This document shows positions 48,001-58,392 of a DNA stretch of 64,000 bases, piece by piece. Under the pieces are notes generated by a model. The model had not been told where the DNA came from, did not search any database, and worked only from the letters and a program-made list of their open reading frames with translations. Numbering within the stretch: position 1 is the first letter of the stretch; each line of letters starts with the position of its first letter. A program made the translations under genes and the position numbers. This DNA comes from Cochliopodium minus (taxonomy: Eukaryota > Discosea > Himatismenida > Cochliopodiidae), in NCBI GenBank assembly GCA_024220525.1, contig JAMYWO010000006.1, positions 235,996 to 299,995 on the forward strand. Reading direction: 5' to 3'.

Positions 48001-51000
48001 TTTAAAATGATCAAAAAGATTAAAAGTAAGAAAATCTTTAAAGTTTTTTTTTAAAAAAAAATTCACCTGGTGCTTCGGGTGATTGTTTGAAATACAACCC
48101 AGAGATGTGATTCACGTTGTGGTTTGTTCCACTGTGTGTTTTTCTGCTTAGACCCACATCTCCAATCAACAATTTAATATACTCTTTCTTTAACTCCCAC
48201 GCAGTTTTTTCGGAGAAAATGAATCTGTTTTATTTCATTAAAAATTATAAATTAAAAAATTAAAAAATTAAAAAATTAATTAAAAAAAATTAAAAAAAAT
48301 TAAAAAAAATTAAAAAATAAAAAAAAAACATTTTTTACGTTGGAGTTGTGTATTTGGAAATATCAGATTTAAAAGCATCTTCGTATTTGATCTCATCACA
48401 AACTTTCGCCAATCTGTAATAAAACTCTTCTTCCTCAATCATGAAATAGAGCTCCATCTGAAAATTGTAATAAACAATCTTTGAATCGTGAAACTCCTCA
48501 ACAATGGAAGACATGTCATTAATAGAACTCGAAATGATGCTTCCCATACCAGAAAAAGATCCAAAAGAATTTTCGCTGTGGAGATTATACATTAAAGGAG
48601 AACTGGATTGTGTTGTGATGTTGGGAGTCGAATTGTGAAGGTGTTTGTCTTTTTCAGACAATCTCCTTTTTTCTAACTGAACGGATCTTATCTTGTCAAA
48701 GTGTACCATACTGTTGAATGCTTCTTTTGTTGGATTGATGATGGTTTTGCAGAAATACTTGACCCTTTCTATTCCTTCTTTGTTCATCTCGTTAAAGTTT
48801 ATTTCGTCCTCCTCTTTGAGTTTTAGGAAGTGTGTTTCTATTCTTAGTTGGTAAGAAAACTCGATGTACTCTACGAATTTATCTACCAACGACCCTGAAA
48901 AAACTCCTACATTCTTTAGCCCTTCCAGATATTTAATTGTTGTCAATTCTCTGTCAACAACGTTGTTACCAAAGCTTAGAGAGTATTTAATAGAAAAGAT
49001 ATCAAACATCCTATAATATTTGGAGATAAGAGAAAATATTTAATTGAATTTAAAATAATAAACGAAAATTTTTTTTACCATGTTGGAATTCTGCAAAAAT
49101 TGGTTTTTACGTCAAAACTTTCCATCAGGGGAGATTTTCTTTCGATAATTGGAGTAGAACTACCAACATCCAATCTTTTGTTAGTAGATTTATGAGTAAG
49201 CGTATTTTCTCTTTGGAATTGAGAAGAAAACTCGCAATATACATTGAAAAACTTGACGAAATCGTTGATATATCCATCAACATACTGTTTTCTATACTCT
49301 TCACTACTCATAGCATCATTTACTCTTGTGAAATACTCAAAAAGCAACACTTTGTTTCCTGCCATATAACCAGGAACCCTCGTTGCAGTGATGTCGTTCA
49401 TATTGTCCCAATTTGTGTTTCCCATCTGTCTCTTTGCAAATTCTCTTGGAGTTAATAAATAATATGGAAGTGGTTTGTAAGCAGAGTCAAATGAAAACCC
49501 TTTCTTAATCACACTACCAAAAGCAAAAAGAGGGTATTCGGACTCTTCAAGTGAAATAACTAATAAAAAATAAAATAATAAAATTTAAATAAAAAAATAT
49601 TATTTTTTTTTTTTACCTCTGTGTTCCAACATCATACATAAATCTTTAAAATAATCCTCTATTATTTCATTCTTTTCGTCTATCAACATAACACATTCAA
49701 GATCGGAGAATGGGCAAACTTCAAGTCTAGACAAAGAACCAATGGAAGCCAAGCACCATGAACAAGGAGGAACACCAAGAATAGAAATGCACTCATTCAA
49801 CATTCTTTCCAGCAACAAGATGATCAACTTGCTTGGAATGATTTGTGATAGTCGAAATGTTTGTTCGGTTGAACTTAAATTGGAAACAAATGTATTCAAA
49901 AACTTTCCTAAACTCTCAAAATCTTTCTCTTCTAACTCTTTTTTATCAACTTCTACATCTTCTTTTTCTTCAGGTCCTTCTTCCTTTCTTTCTTTGGGTG
50001 TTTTGGATTTGTTAACTTTGTCCAATTCTTCCTCTTTTTTGTAATTATCTAAATTGAGAGCTAATATTTTTTGTGAAGAGTTTGGTTGAGGTGATCTGAT
50101 GTAAGAAGCCATATTCGAAGTAACCAAAAAATTGGACAACTTTTCTTCATTGTGTGTATCGCTGATGAGAAGAGGAGAAGGAGATTCTGTCGTTGTTTTA
50201 TTGACGGAAAATACTTCTTGCTTATAATTGTTAATATCAAAATATTCCTTTTTGTTGATGACATTCCTGTATTTTTTTTTGTTGAAATTGATTTGTTGTA
50301 AATATTTCTCTCCAATCCAATCTTTGGCAATACCCAATTCACAAAGAATCTCTAAAATGTCCAATACTATTCCGCTTGTGTCTTCTTTTTCAATAGAATC
50401 CAATCCGTAAATTTCCTCAGTCAATTTGTTAGGAAGCAGAAGAGGGACAGAAAATTTTTTAGAAAGAAAGAACATCACAACTCTGATAGAATGAAGATAG
50501 TTCCTGTAGAAGGAAATAGACTTTGGTAGTTCAGATACACTTTTGTTTATGACAGAAGATGTATCCAACATATTTTCCAAATTCTTTTTCAAGTTACCAG
50601 CGAGAAGGTGAGATTCTGGTTTTATCTTTTGGAGAAGATATGTTGAATAGTTTTTAAAGTTTAAGTCATGGAGGAAAATGGCGTTCCAAAACACTCTGTT
50701 GACTGTAATTCTTCTTAATATCGAATTTTTCTCTGTTTTTTTGAGAATTCTTTCGAGTTTTTGAGAGAAGAATAACAAATCCAACCCTTTGTCATTATTA
50801 TTCTTCATGATTACATTATAACCAAATGTACTCTTACTAATCAACCCAAACAATGGCTGATAAATGAGGCAATCAACAGGTTCCTTGTTAGAATCAGATT
50901 TACTTACAATGTTCTGGTAAATGAACCAAGAAGCAATGTACTGATGGCAAGCTTCATCGAAGTTTTCAGATTTACAAGATTCATCTCCTATTTCCTTGAG

Positions 51001-51720
51001 TATGTGCATGTACTCTAAACTGTACTTTGTTAAGGTATCTTCGTGCATACATTCAGCTAAAGTTTGTCTGTTCGCTATGCTTTTGATTCCCAAAATATCT
51101 TTTTTCTCCTCTTTGTTTTCTTTCAATATCTTTAGGATATCAAAGCAACTATCCACCAAGGTGGTCCCACAAACATTCCTGAATTTCTTCGATATATTCC
51201 TAATTAGATCTATCACCTTTTGGATATCATTATAATCCCTCATATATTTCTTCATCAACAGATCATAAATCTTTTTTATTTGATTCTCCCACCATATCCC
51301 TGGATTTTCATATACTTCTTTATAATTTATCAATCTAAAGATCCTCGAGGTGCATTCCACTATTTCTTCGAATGATGTGTTCATATTCATCAATTTAGTA
51401 TTTATCTCTTCCAATGTCTTCTCTATCAGATTTGTTCTATCAGGAATATCCATTTGTAAATAATTGTGGAAGCTATTTGATGGAGAGGAAGTATAATCGT
51501 CTGATTTATTCGTTATTTCCTGATTTATAACTTCTTTATTCTTTATTTTCTGATTATCCTCATTTACATAACTATTATCCATCTTTTCATTTTCTTTATG
51601 ATCTGATGATATATCTATATTATTCTCTATTACACTCTCATTTTGTTCCTTTTCTTCATTTGTTTGGTTATCCATTGAGGATTCATTTGATGAAATATCA
51701 TTAGATCGTTCATCTATCAT
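45098..51720 (-). CDS. Very large protein: DUF294-type nucleotidyltransferase, kinase-like domain, LRR and CHORD-like zinc domain
   Basis: Nine or ten exons on the minus strand. The first in-frame ATG ends at 51720 (MIDERSNDIS). The 5' exon (49618-51720) is helical, TPR-like, and ends in SIGSLSRLEVCPFSDLECVM, a nucleotidyltransferase motif G-S-x10-D-x-E. The next exon supplies KKGFSFDSAY, which probably carries the third acidic residue. SIKYSLSFGNN...LEGLKNVGVF and the helix EYIEFSYQLRIETHFL match the C-terminal part of DUF294 proteins. Then comes a region with HISGLYFKQSPEAPG, GDGKPSNWIVNVT and MVSVDNDQDLI, resembling the catalytic loop and metal-binding D-x-D of PI3K/HipA-like kinases. LRR-like exons at 45098-46790 follow. 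The C-terminus has C-x2-C...CYFHKKKW...YYPCCHS...GCSWDYH, a CHORD-like zinc pattern. The protein has about 1,790 residues. Exon joins are supported by splice sites; the function is unknown. Confidence 0.72.
46240..46500 (-). repeat. AAAATAAATA-type low-complexity intron
   Basis: A/T-only intron within the nucleotidyltransferase-LRR gene, made of (A)3-9-T words. No structure or gene is visible. Similar blocks fill the introns at 47125-47330 and 48235-48335. Confidence 0.75.
47125..47330 (-). repeat. AAAAAAT microsatellite in intron
   Basis: Near-regular seven-base AAAAAAT units fill this intron of the nucleotidyltransferase-LRR gene. The transcript strand is therefore T-rich here. Confidence 0.85.
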
Positions 51721-51920
51721 TATTTCAATTGGTATAAAATTAAAATATGAGTATTTTCCTTTATTTAATTTTTTTTTATTTTTTTCGTTCACATTTTCTT
51801 AATTATTTTTGAAATGAAAAAATTTCTTGTTGAGAAGTTAAATGTTCTCTGATCAAAATCAAATTGTTGATCAAAAATCCATAGTTTTTTCTTTAATATT
51901 TCAAAAATAAAAAAAAAAAA

Positions 51921-54191
51921 ATGAAGTCTATTTTGAAGAAAAAAATCATAAATAACAAATTTTCAAATCATTACAATAAATACAATATAAGAAATGTATC
52001 TACATATATAAATAAAGGAAACATTGGAGTGTTTCAAGCAATACAAGGTTTGGGACAACCACAAAATGGATCAGAAGAATTTCCTGATTTGTTGAGACAA
52101 TGGTCCTTATATCAAAAATTTGAAAAAGTAGGAGCAAATATAATTCAAAAGGAAATAATCAAACAAGATAAAGAGGATTGGGTCAGCAAATCTGCCAATA
52201 AATTGAATCCTACCCAAATTTTGAATGCTTATGAAATCGGTAAGTTCACGAGGGAATTGAGAGAGAAAGTAAGAAGAAATGCTATGGAAGGTAATATGAC
52301 CCTTACCTTGGGAGGATGTCAAAGGTATTTATTTTAACAAAGAATAGAAAGATATTATAAATAAACCTTATCAATTGAATCTTAAAATCTGCCTAACAAT
52401 TTAAATCAAGATAATTCACTATAATGTGTCTATATGCATTAAAATAATCATCATTTTGAACATATTTATTATTAATCACTCATTTGATCAAATCATTCTT
52501 ATAAATTAACAAATACCAACAAAATACTGTATTTTTAAAAGAAATTAAATAATCTCAAAATCAAATCCTTTTTAAAATAATTTATCACACTATGATAACA
52601 AATTAACAAGCTATTGGCTATTTTTCTTACATTTTTCTTTATATAGTTCATCTATAGGAACAATTAGAGGAATAACAGATATCTATCCAGATGTACATGT
52701 TTTGTGGGTAGATGGTAATTCAGGAATGAATTTGGGACAAGGATTAGAAGATGGTAGCGTGAAGAGAATGGGAGTATCTCTCCTCACTGGTATCGTCAAT
52801 CCTAAAACTGTTCATAATTTCGAATGGTTGCAACCACCCCTCGATTATTTTAGAGTTCATACGATGGGATATAAACAAGTAATTTATTTTTGAAGACCAT
52901 GTTATAACATGTACTAATTGATCCTATCATAATAATTTGAGCACTGAATCCTTTTAATTTATATTTATATTAGATTTTATAAAAGATCATCCATAAAATA
53001 TCCCTAAAGAATAATATATATGCGAATCAGATAATATGAAAATTTAAGATATAAAAATAATAAATTCATCTTTTCACTCTTTTCATTTTACCTTTTCTCC
53101 TCCCAACAGTTATCTACTCTCGAAAAAGAAATGATGGAACGCTATTCCATCCCCAATGTCTCAGGAGCAGAAATCCACAAGTATGGAATGGAGAAAGTGA
53201 TCCACCACGTCATCCAAAAAATCGATCGCCACTGGAACGTGCCTCTCCACCTCTCTTTCTCCGCTTCCGCCTTTGACTCTGCCATCTGTGATAACGCGTA
53301 TGGTCCTAATGGTAAAGGTTTGAGCAGAAACGACGTCCGTTATCTCTTCAAGAAGCTCAGGGAGACCAAGAGACTTGTTGGTGTCGACATTTGTGATTTT
53401 AATGCTCATTTGGGTGATAAAGCAAAAGTCACTCAAAATATGGAGATGCTCGTTGATTTGCTCGCAGAACTTTTTGTAAAAAAAATAATTTTATATCAAT
53501 TTTATTTTATTTAAAATTTCTTCAATTAGTTTTTTACTTTCATATTTTTTTATTTTTCTTTTTTTTTCATTTATTTTAAACTTTAATTTTTTAAAAAAGA
53601 CTCCAATAAGTGAGCCAGTCTTGCCAAAGGGTTACTATGAATATGTTGATGAGATCAAGAACAAAGCTTACTGGTTCATGTATCCTTCCTCCTGGTTGCC
53701 AGTACGTTGGGAGAAAGCACGTTCCGCTAAAGGTAAAACATTTTAAAAAAATAACTTAATTTTAAATTATTTTTTTATTTTTTATCTTTTATTTTTTAAA
53801 TTAAAAATTATGTATTAATTTTTTATTTTTTTTTATTTTTTTTATTTTTTTATTTTTTTTATTTTTTTATTTTTATTTTCATTTTTATTTTCATTTTTAG
53901 TATTATTATTTTTAATATCATTATTTTTATTTTTGATTGACTTTCACATTTTTATTATTTTATTAACTAAAAGGTATGGGAGACCAAGAATTGAGTGTAC
54001 ATGAGAAGAAAATGAAAGTGATGAACAAGTTGAAGAGCCAAGGACTCCAAGCAGAATACAAAGCAAAGGGATCCAGAAGAAGATGGAAGAGAAGAGTTCA
54101 AGAAGAGAAGAGATTCAAGAAGTCTCGTGTTGCTAGAGCTTTGAGGGCTTCTGGTAAGACTTTGGAGCTCAAGTATCTCAAGAAGTGGTAG
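51921..54191 (+). CDS. Mitochondrial arginase-family pseudoenzyme with basic C-terminal extension
   Basis: Five exons from ATG 51921 to a TAG stop. The N-terminus (MKSILKKKIINNKF...RNVSTYI) is basic with no acids, like a mitochondrial presequence. The body aligns with arginase throughout: NIGVFQAIQGLGQPQ near IGxxGAPxxxGQP, IGTIRGITDIYPDVHVLWVD near the central strand, and KTLGI-like to SFSASAFDS. The manganese ligands are mostly gone. GGDHS is GGCQS (His to Gln), DAHTD is DGNSG (first Asp kept, His and last Asp lost), and SFDVD is SFSAS (both Asp lost). Hydrolysis of arginine is therefore very unlikely. After the arginase fold comes an extension, TPISEPVLPKGYYEYV, then 70 residues dominated by Lys and Arg ending GKTLELKYLKKW, suited to RNA binding. 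A structural role, perhaps in the mitochondrial ribosome or another RNA complex, is inferred from this; arginase homologues without metal sites are known from kinetoplastids. Confidence 0.85.
53815..53900 (+). repeat. TTTTTATTTTT intron repeat
   Basis: The intron before the last exon of the arginase-like gene contains a T-rich run with interspersed A. It is the sense-strand opposite of the A-rich introns seen elsewhere. Nothing else is visible. Confidence 0.7.
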
Positions 54192-54560
54192 TTTCTGAGC
54201 TGTTCAAAGCAACATTTGAAATCAAATCAAAATAAATTATTTTTATTTAATTAATATTAATTAATATTTTGCTTTTCTAAATTTTTTTTTGAAGAATAAT
54301 TGAGCTTTTTCTTTTTTATCATCCAAGTTTAATTTTATTCAATTTTAAATTTATTTATTATTTTTTTTTTTCTTTTTCAATTTTTCTTTATTTTTGCCGA
54401 ATATAAAAAAAATTTAAAGACCATGCTTACTTTTGTTTTTCAATCTTAACACCATATTTTTAATCTCAGATCATTACAATTTGTTTTTGAAATTTGACAA
54501 AATTAAATTAAAAAAATAAAATTGTAAAAAAAAAAAAGGTAATTTTCATATCCCTCAAAG

Positions 54561-55562
54561 ATGATAAACATAGATGAATTGAACAATCAGGAAGCATTTG
54601 AGCTTTTAAACAAAATCTATTCAAAATATATAACCCTTACAAAGGATAACGAGACAATATGCCAGAATTTTGATCAGATCTCCAATCAATTGAAAGATGG
54701 GCTTCAAATAAAAGATAAATTAGAAAATGAAGTAGAAGAATTGAATATAAAAATACAAGAGATGGAATCAGAGAAAATGAAATCAGAGAAAAAAAATAAA
54801 GAGAGGATTAAAATGATGGAGGAAGAGCTAATGAAGATGGATAATCTCCTGAAACTAAAGGAAAGGGAAAATATCTTTGAAAAAGAGGTTTTGAAGGAAA
54901 AGATAAAGGAGATGGAAAGTAGAATAAAGTTATTGAGTAGAGATAAGGAGGTGGAACAAATTTTGATTGAAAAAATCGAGAATTTGGAATCTAATAACCT
55001 AAATTGCCTGGAGATACAAAGAGAATTTGAAATAGAAATCAAAAAAAAAGATGAGATGATAAAGGGGATGAATGATAAATTGGTAAGAATTGGAGAGGAG
55101 TTTGAGATAGCTATGGAGAAAGTGAAGGAAGAGAATTTAAAGTTTGTCAAAAACTTGAAGGAAGAAAAAGAGAGTTTTGAAAGTAAGTATCAAAAAAGAA
55201 AAGTAAAGACAGTGGAGAAAGGAAAAAACAACAACTTTGTGAACACTGTAAAGAGAAATCAAAGCCTTAAAGATCAACTCGATACAGATCAACTTTTTTA
55301 CCTTGATAAATCTGTTTTGTGTGGCAATCCTGTCCATAAAAAGAAAACTGCTTCTGACACAAAGAAACAAAACTTTTTCTCTTTTTTCTCTTTGTTTTCT
55401 CTTACTTTCTTCTTTATTTCCTTCTTTTTCAATTTTGCAACCAAGAGTTACTTTTCTTTTGTTTCTTGTTTATTTTCTTTTTGCTATTTCTTTACTAAAC
55501 AAATTAAGTGTATTATATTTTTTCCTCTTGGTTTGGTCAAAAAATTGTTTTTTAAGAAATAA
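54561..55562 (+). CDS. Intronless coiled-coil protein with C-terminal hydrophobic tail
   Basis: A single open frame of 333 codons begins at ATG 54561 after an A-rich leader. Residues 1-220 form an almost unbroken charged coiled coil (heptads such as LENEVEELNIKIQEMESEKM). A basic linker (YQKRKVKTVEKGKNN) and a short polar segment follow. The last 75 residues hold two hydrophobic segments rich in Phe: FFSFFSLFSLTFFFISFFF and YFSFVSCLFSFCYFF, then IKCIIFFPLGLVKKLFFKK. This layout is that of a membrane-anchored tether or golgin-like protein with a hairpin or tail anchor. No family is recognised. The Phe/Ser tail is so T-rich that a missed splice within it is possible, but the frame stays open to the stop. 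Confidence 0.65.
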   Translation: MINIDELNNQEAFELLNKIYSKYITLTKDNETICQNFDQISNQLKDGLQIKDKLENEVEELNIKIQEMESEKMKSEKKNKERIKMMEEELMKMDNLLKLKERENIFEKEVLKEKIKEMESRIKLLSRDKEVEQILIEKIENLESNNLNCLEIQREFEIEIKKKDEMIKGMNDKLVRIGEEFEIAMEKVKEENLKFVKNLKEEKESFESKYQKRKVKTVEKGKNNNFVNTVKRNQSLKDQLDTDQLFYLDKSVLCGNPVHKKKTASDTKKQNFFSFFSLFSLTFFFISFFFNFATKSYFSFVSCLFSFCYFFTKQIKCIIFFPLGLVKKLFFKK

Positions 55563-55668
55563 AAATTTCCACAAAAAATTTAATTTTACATTCTTTTTTT
55601 TTTAAAAATTAAAAGTTAATAATCCAAAAAAAAAAAATCAAAATGATTCTCCCTTTTTTAAAAAAATA

Positions 55669-56634
55669 TTAAAAACAGTCTTCCTCATCTTGAAGAGAAA
55701 CAAAGTTAAAGTCAGAGTACTTAAACAAAGGATTTTGTAAATGAGAAGCCTTTGGGTTTCTAATGATGGTAGTATAAGAGTTAAAACTTTTGACAGTGGT
55801 GGTATGAGTAGGAAGTTTTTTACTTTTTAAAAAAAGATTAAAAATAAAATAATGAAATAAAAAAAGATTTAATTTTTTTTACCTTCTTATTTCAACTTTG
55901 ACACCATTATCTTTTAAAATTTCTTCGTGAACAAAACTGATAATGCTGTTGGATTGTATTTCGACTGATCGAAGGAAGTTGAGGGAAAGGAGAGGAGAAA
56001 GAGCATTCTTGGACAACCTCAAAACAGTTCCCTCGATTTGTAAAAAGATCAATTCAGGACAAACTTTGCAAACGCATTTGATCGATTCTTTTTTTTAAAA
56101 AAAAATAAATTTTAAAATTTTAAAATAATCAAAAAAATGAAAAAATATTATTCTTTTTACCATCATCTAAAAAGTCAGATCCAACAATTTTGAGATAACA
56201 TAAAGAAGCAGGAAGACGTTTGAGAGAAGGAGAAAGGTTTCCCAAACTTCCAAAATTGTCTTTTTCTTTTACGATGGAAGACTGTTTGATCTCCAAACTC
56301 TTCAGAGTGGGAACACTTGTGTAGATTGTCTCTAGAATGTGAGGGTTGAGTGTCCCTGAGAGCGATAGTGAGGAAAGGTAATGTAGGTCTTCAAAGGTTG
56401 ATTCTAAGACTTTGACTAAGCACGGAAGTTCGTTGAGCCATTCTGGTTGGATGGTTAGGAAAAGTTGTGACAAGTATTTACATTCTCTAATGAAATTGAG
56501 TGATTCATATGTCAGTTTGTCCAATTTTTCGACTTNCCACAAACAATCAAACAAGCCTTTAAATGATGTTCCTCCTTATCATTTTCTTCTCTAATTAATT
56601 CAGTTATTTTTTTGCTTTCAATATTATCACTCAT
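55669..56634 (-). CDS. Leucine-rich-repeat protein (frame interrupted at an ambiguous base)
   Basis: On the minus strand ATG 56634 gives MSDNIESKKITELIREEND, whose frame reaches the ambiguous base at 56536. The LRR frame (KLTYESLNFIRECKYLSQLF, LESTFEDLHYLSSLSLSG, SVPTLKSLEIKQSS, LPASLCYLKIVGSDF) starts just after it, one or two bases out of phase. A sequencing or assembly error at N is the simple explanation. Two more exons follow: about 56090-55885 (SIKCVCKVCPELIFLQIEG, LNFLRSIEIQSNSIISF) and about 55823-55669, ending DEEDCF then TAA. Repeats are degenerate and no other domain is visible. It is similar in style to the other LRR genes of this window but not a copy of any. Confidence 0.65.
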
Positions 56635-56746
56635 ATTTTTTTTTTTTTTTTGAAAATTAAATTGATTTTATTTTATTTAATTTTTATTTTATTTTGTCAA
56701 ATTATGAATAAGAAAAAAAGATATTTTTAATATTTGTTCAACAAGA

Positions 56747-58275
56747 ATGTTGTGAAATGAGGGTTGATTAAAATGTGAGAATTAAATAAAAAAAAATGAA
56801 CAATAAAAAATATTATTTTGGTAAATAAAATATTATCAAAGAGATAAAGAGAATAATATCAAATATTTCATTTATAAAAAGATAATTATTATAGATCTTC
56901 TGCTAATAGTATTGGAAAGAATGAAGAGGATTGGAAATATGAGGTATATAAAATTAAATATAAATTCTTTCCCTCCAAACCCATCAACCCAATATTTGAA
57001 ATGAATTATTTAGAATGGAAAGATTATATGCAATCATGGTCCATGCAAAGCAAATTATAATTGGGATGGAGAGAATTTTGACTTAGAAGGTGAAAAAAAA
57101 TAAAAAATAATTTGTAATTTTGATTGTAAATACTCATATAAGAAGTCTTTAAAAGTATAAAGAAATATATTTCTCAAATTAAAAATTAATTGAGAATAAA
57201 TCTAATGTGAGCTAAATTAATTGAAATATATATAGGCAATAAAGATGGATTGGGAAAAGGAAAGTTCGATTATAATACAAACAAAGCTTCATGGTACTTT
57301 GATGATCAAATATGGTAAAAAAATAAAAAAATTAAATAAATTTAATTAAAATTAAATTAATTAAATAAATAAATAAAAAATTGGAAATTGAATTGATTTA
57401 TCAAACAGGTATACGTACGAAATCCCTTCAAAGGAAACAAAGTTGTTGAAATGCACATTCACAAAAGAAGCAGCCACCAACGATATAAGCCTTGGAAACG
57501 ATTTCCAACTAGAATTTAAATCGAATGAAGTATTCGAAGGATTAGACACCAAATGGAAATACAGCGGAGATTTTCCTTGTAAAAAAAAAAAATTATAATT
57601 TAAATTTTAATTTAATTTGATTAAATTTTAAATTATTAAAAAAAATTTTCATTTAAAAATTTTTTAAATAGTGCCTGCTCTTTTATTTTGCGTTATGTGG
57701 TCAAGAATATCCCACATAAAAAAAGTTTTCGATGAGAAAAATCAGAGAAAGTACAGACGATGCGCCAAACTTTGTCTCGTCACCACTGGAAGCAACCCTC
57801 GTCTATGCAACAACTGTAACGAAAATGTTTGTATCGTTTGTGACAATAAAAATACTGTTACCTATGTCGGAAATCTTTGTAAAAGAAAAATTATTTATTT
57901 TATTTTTCTTAAATTTTTTTTTATTCATTCATAATCTTTTTCAGTCCTGATTTTTTATTATTTTAATTTTTTAAATTAATATTTTTTTTATTTCCTAATT
58001 TTTTACTTTAAAATTATTTTTTTAAGGCAAGGCTTGTGCTCCAAGAAAAAATCTTTGCACAAAGTAAATTAATTTAATTTTTTAAATTTACTCTTATTTT
58101 GTTTCCAAAGATGTAATGCACCTTGTGGAGAAAGTACCAAAATAGGAAAACTTTGCGAAAATTGGTTATTTTTTATTATTACTTTTAAATTATTTTAAAT
58201 AAATTTTATTTCAAATTTTTTAGTGGTTTAGGAGGTAGGGGGAAAGACTGTTGCAAAATGATCTTTTATGTTTAG
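56747..58275 (+). CDS. Cysteine-rich protein with C-terminal CxxC repeats
   Basis: About nine tiny exons join in frame to the TAG at 58275. The start is uncertain: ATG at 56747 spliced to 56895 (MLSSANSIGKNEED) keeps phase. The N-terminal half contains NGKIICNHGPCKANYNWDGE, GNKDGLGKGKFDYNTNKASW and YTYEIPSKETKLLKCTFTKE, which look like beta strands. The C-terminal part is dense in cysteines: RRCAKLC, CNNCNENVCIVCDN, GNLCGKACAPRKNLCTKCNAPCG, then KLCENCGLGGRGKDCCKM. Regular C-x2-C pairs spaced by short GN/KI loops suggest a treble-clef or stacked zinc-binding domain. I cannot name the family and do not assign a function. The exon-intron density, one intron every 30-60 codons, is the highest in the window. 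Confidence 0.6.
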
Positions 58276-58392
58276 AAAACTTTTGGACAATAAAATTGCC
58301 AAGAAAAATTAAAAATTAATTAAAAACTAATTAAAACATAAAACAAAAATTAAAAAACAAAAATTAAAAAACAAAAAACTTTTTATTATTTT

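Noticed and set aside
49742-50044. Ser-rich plus-strand open frame
   Set aside because: It is opposite the large minus-strand exon that carries the nucleotidyltransferase motif; no splice sites or domain support it.
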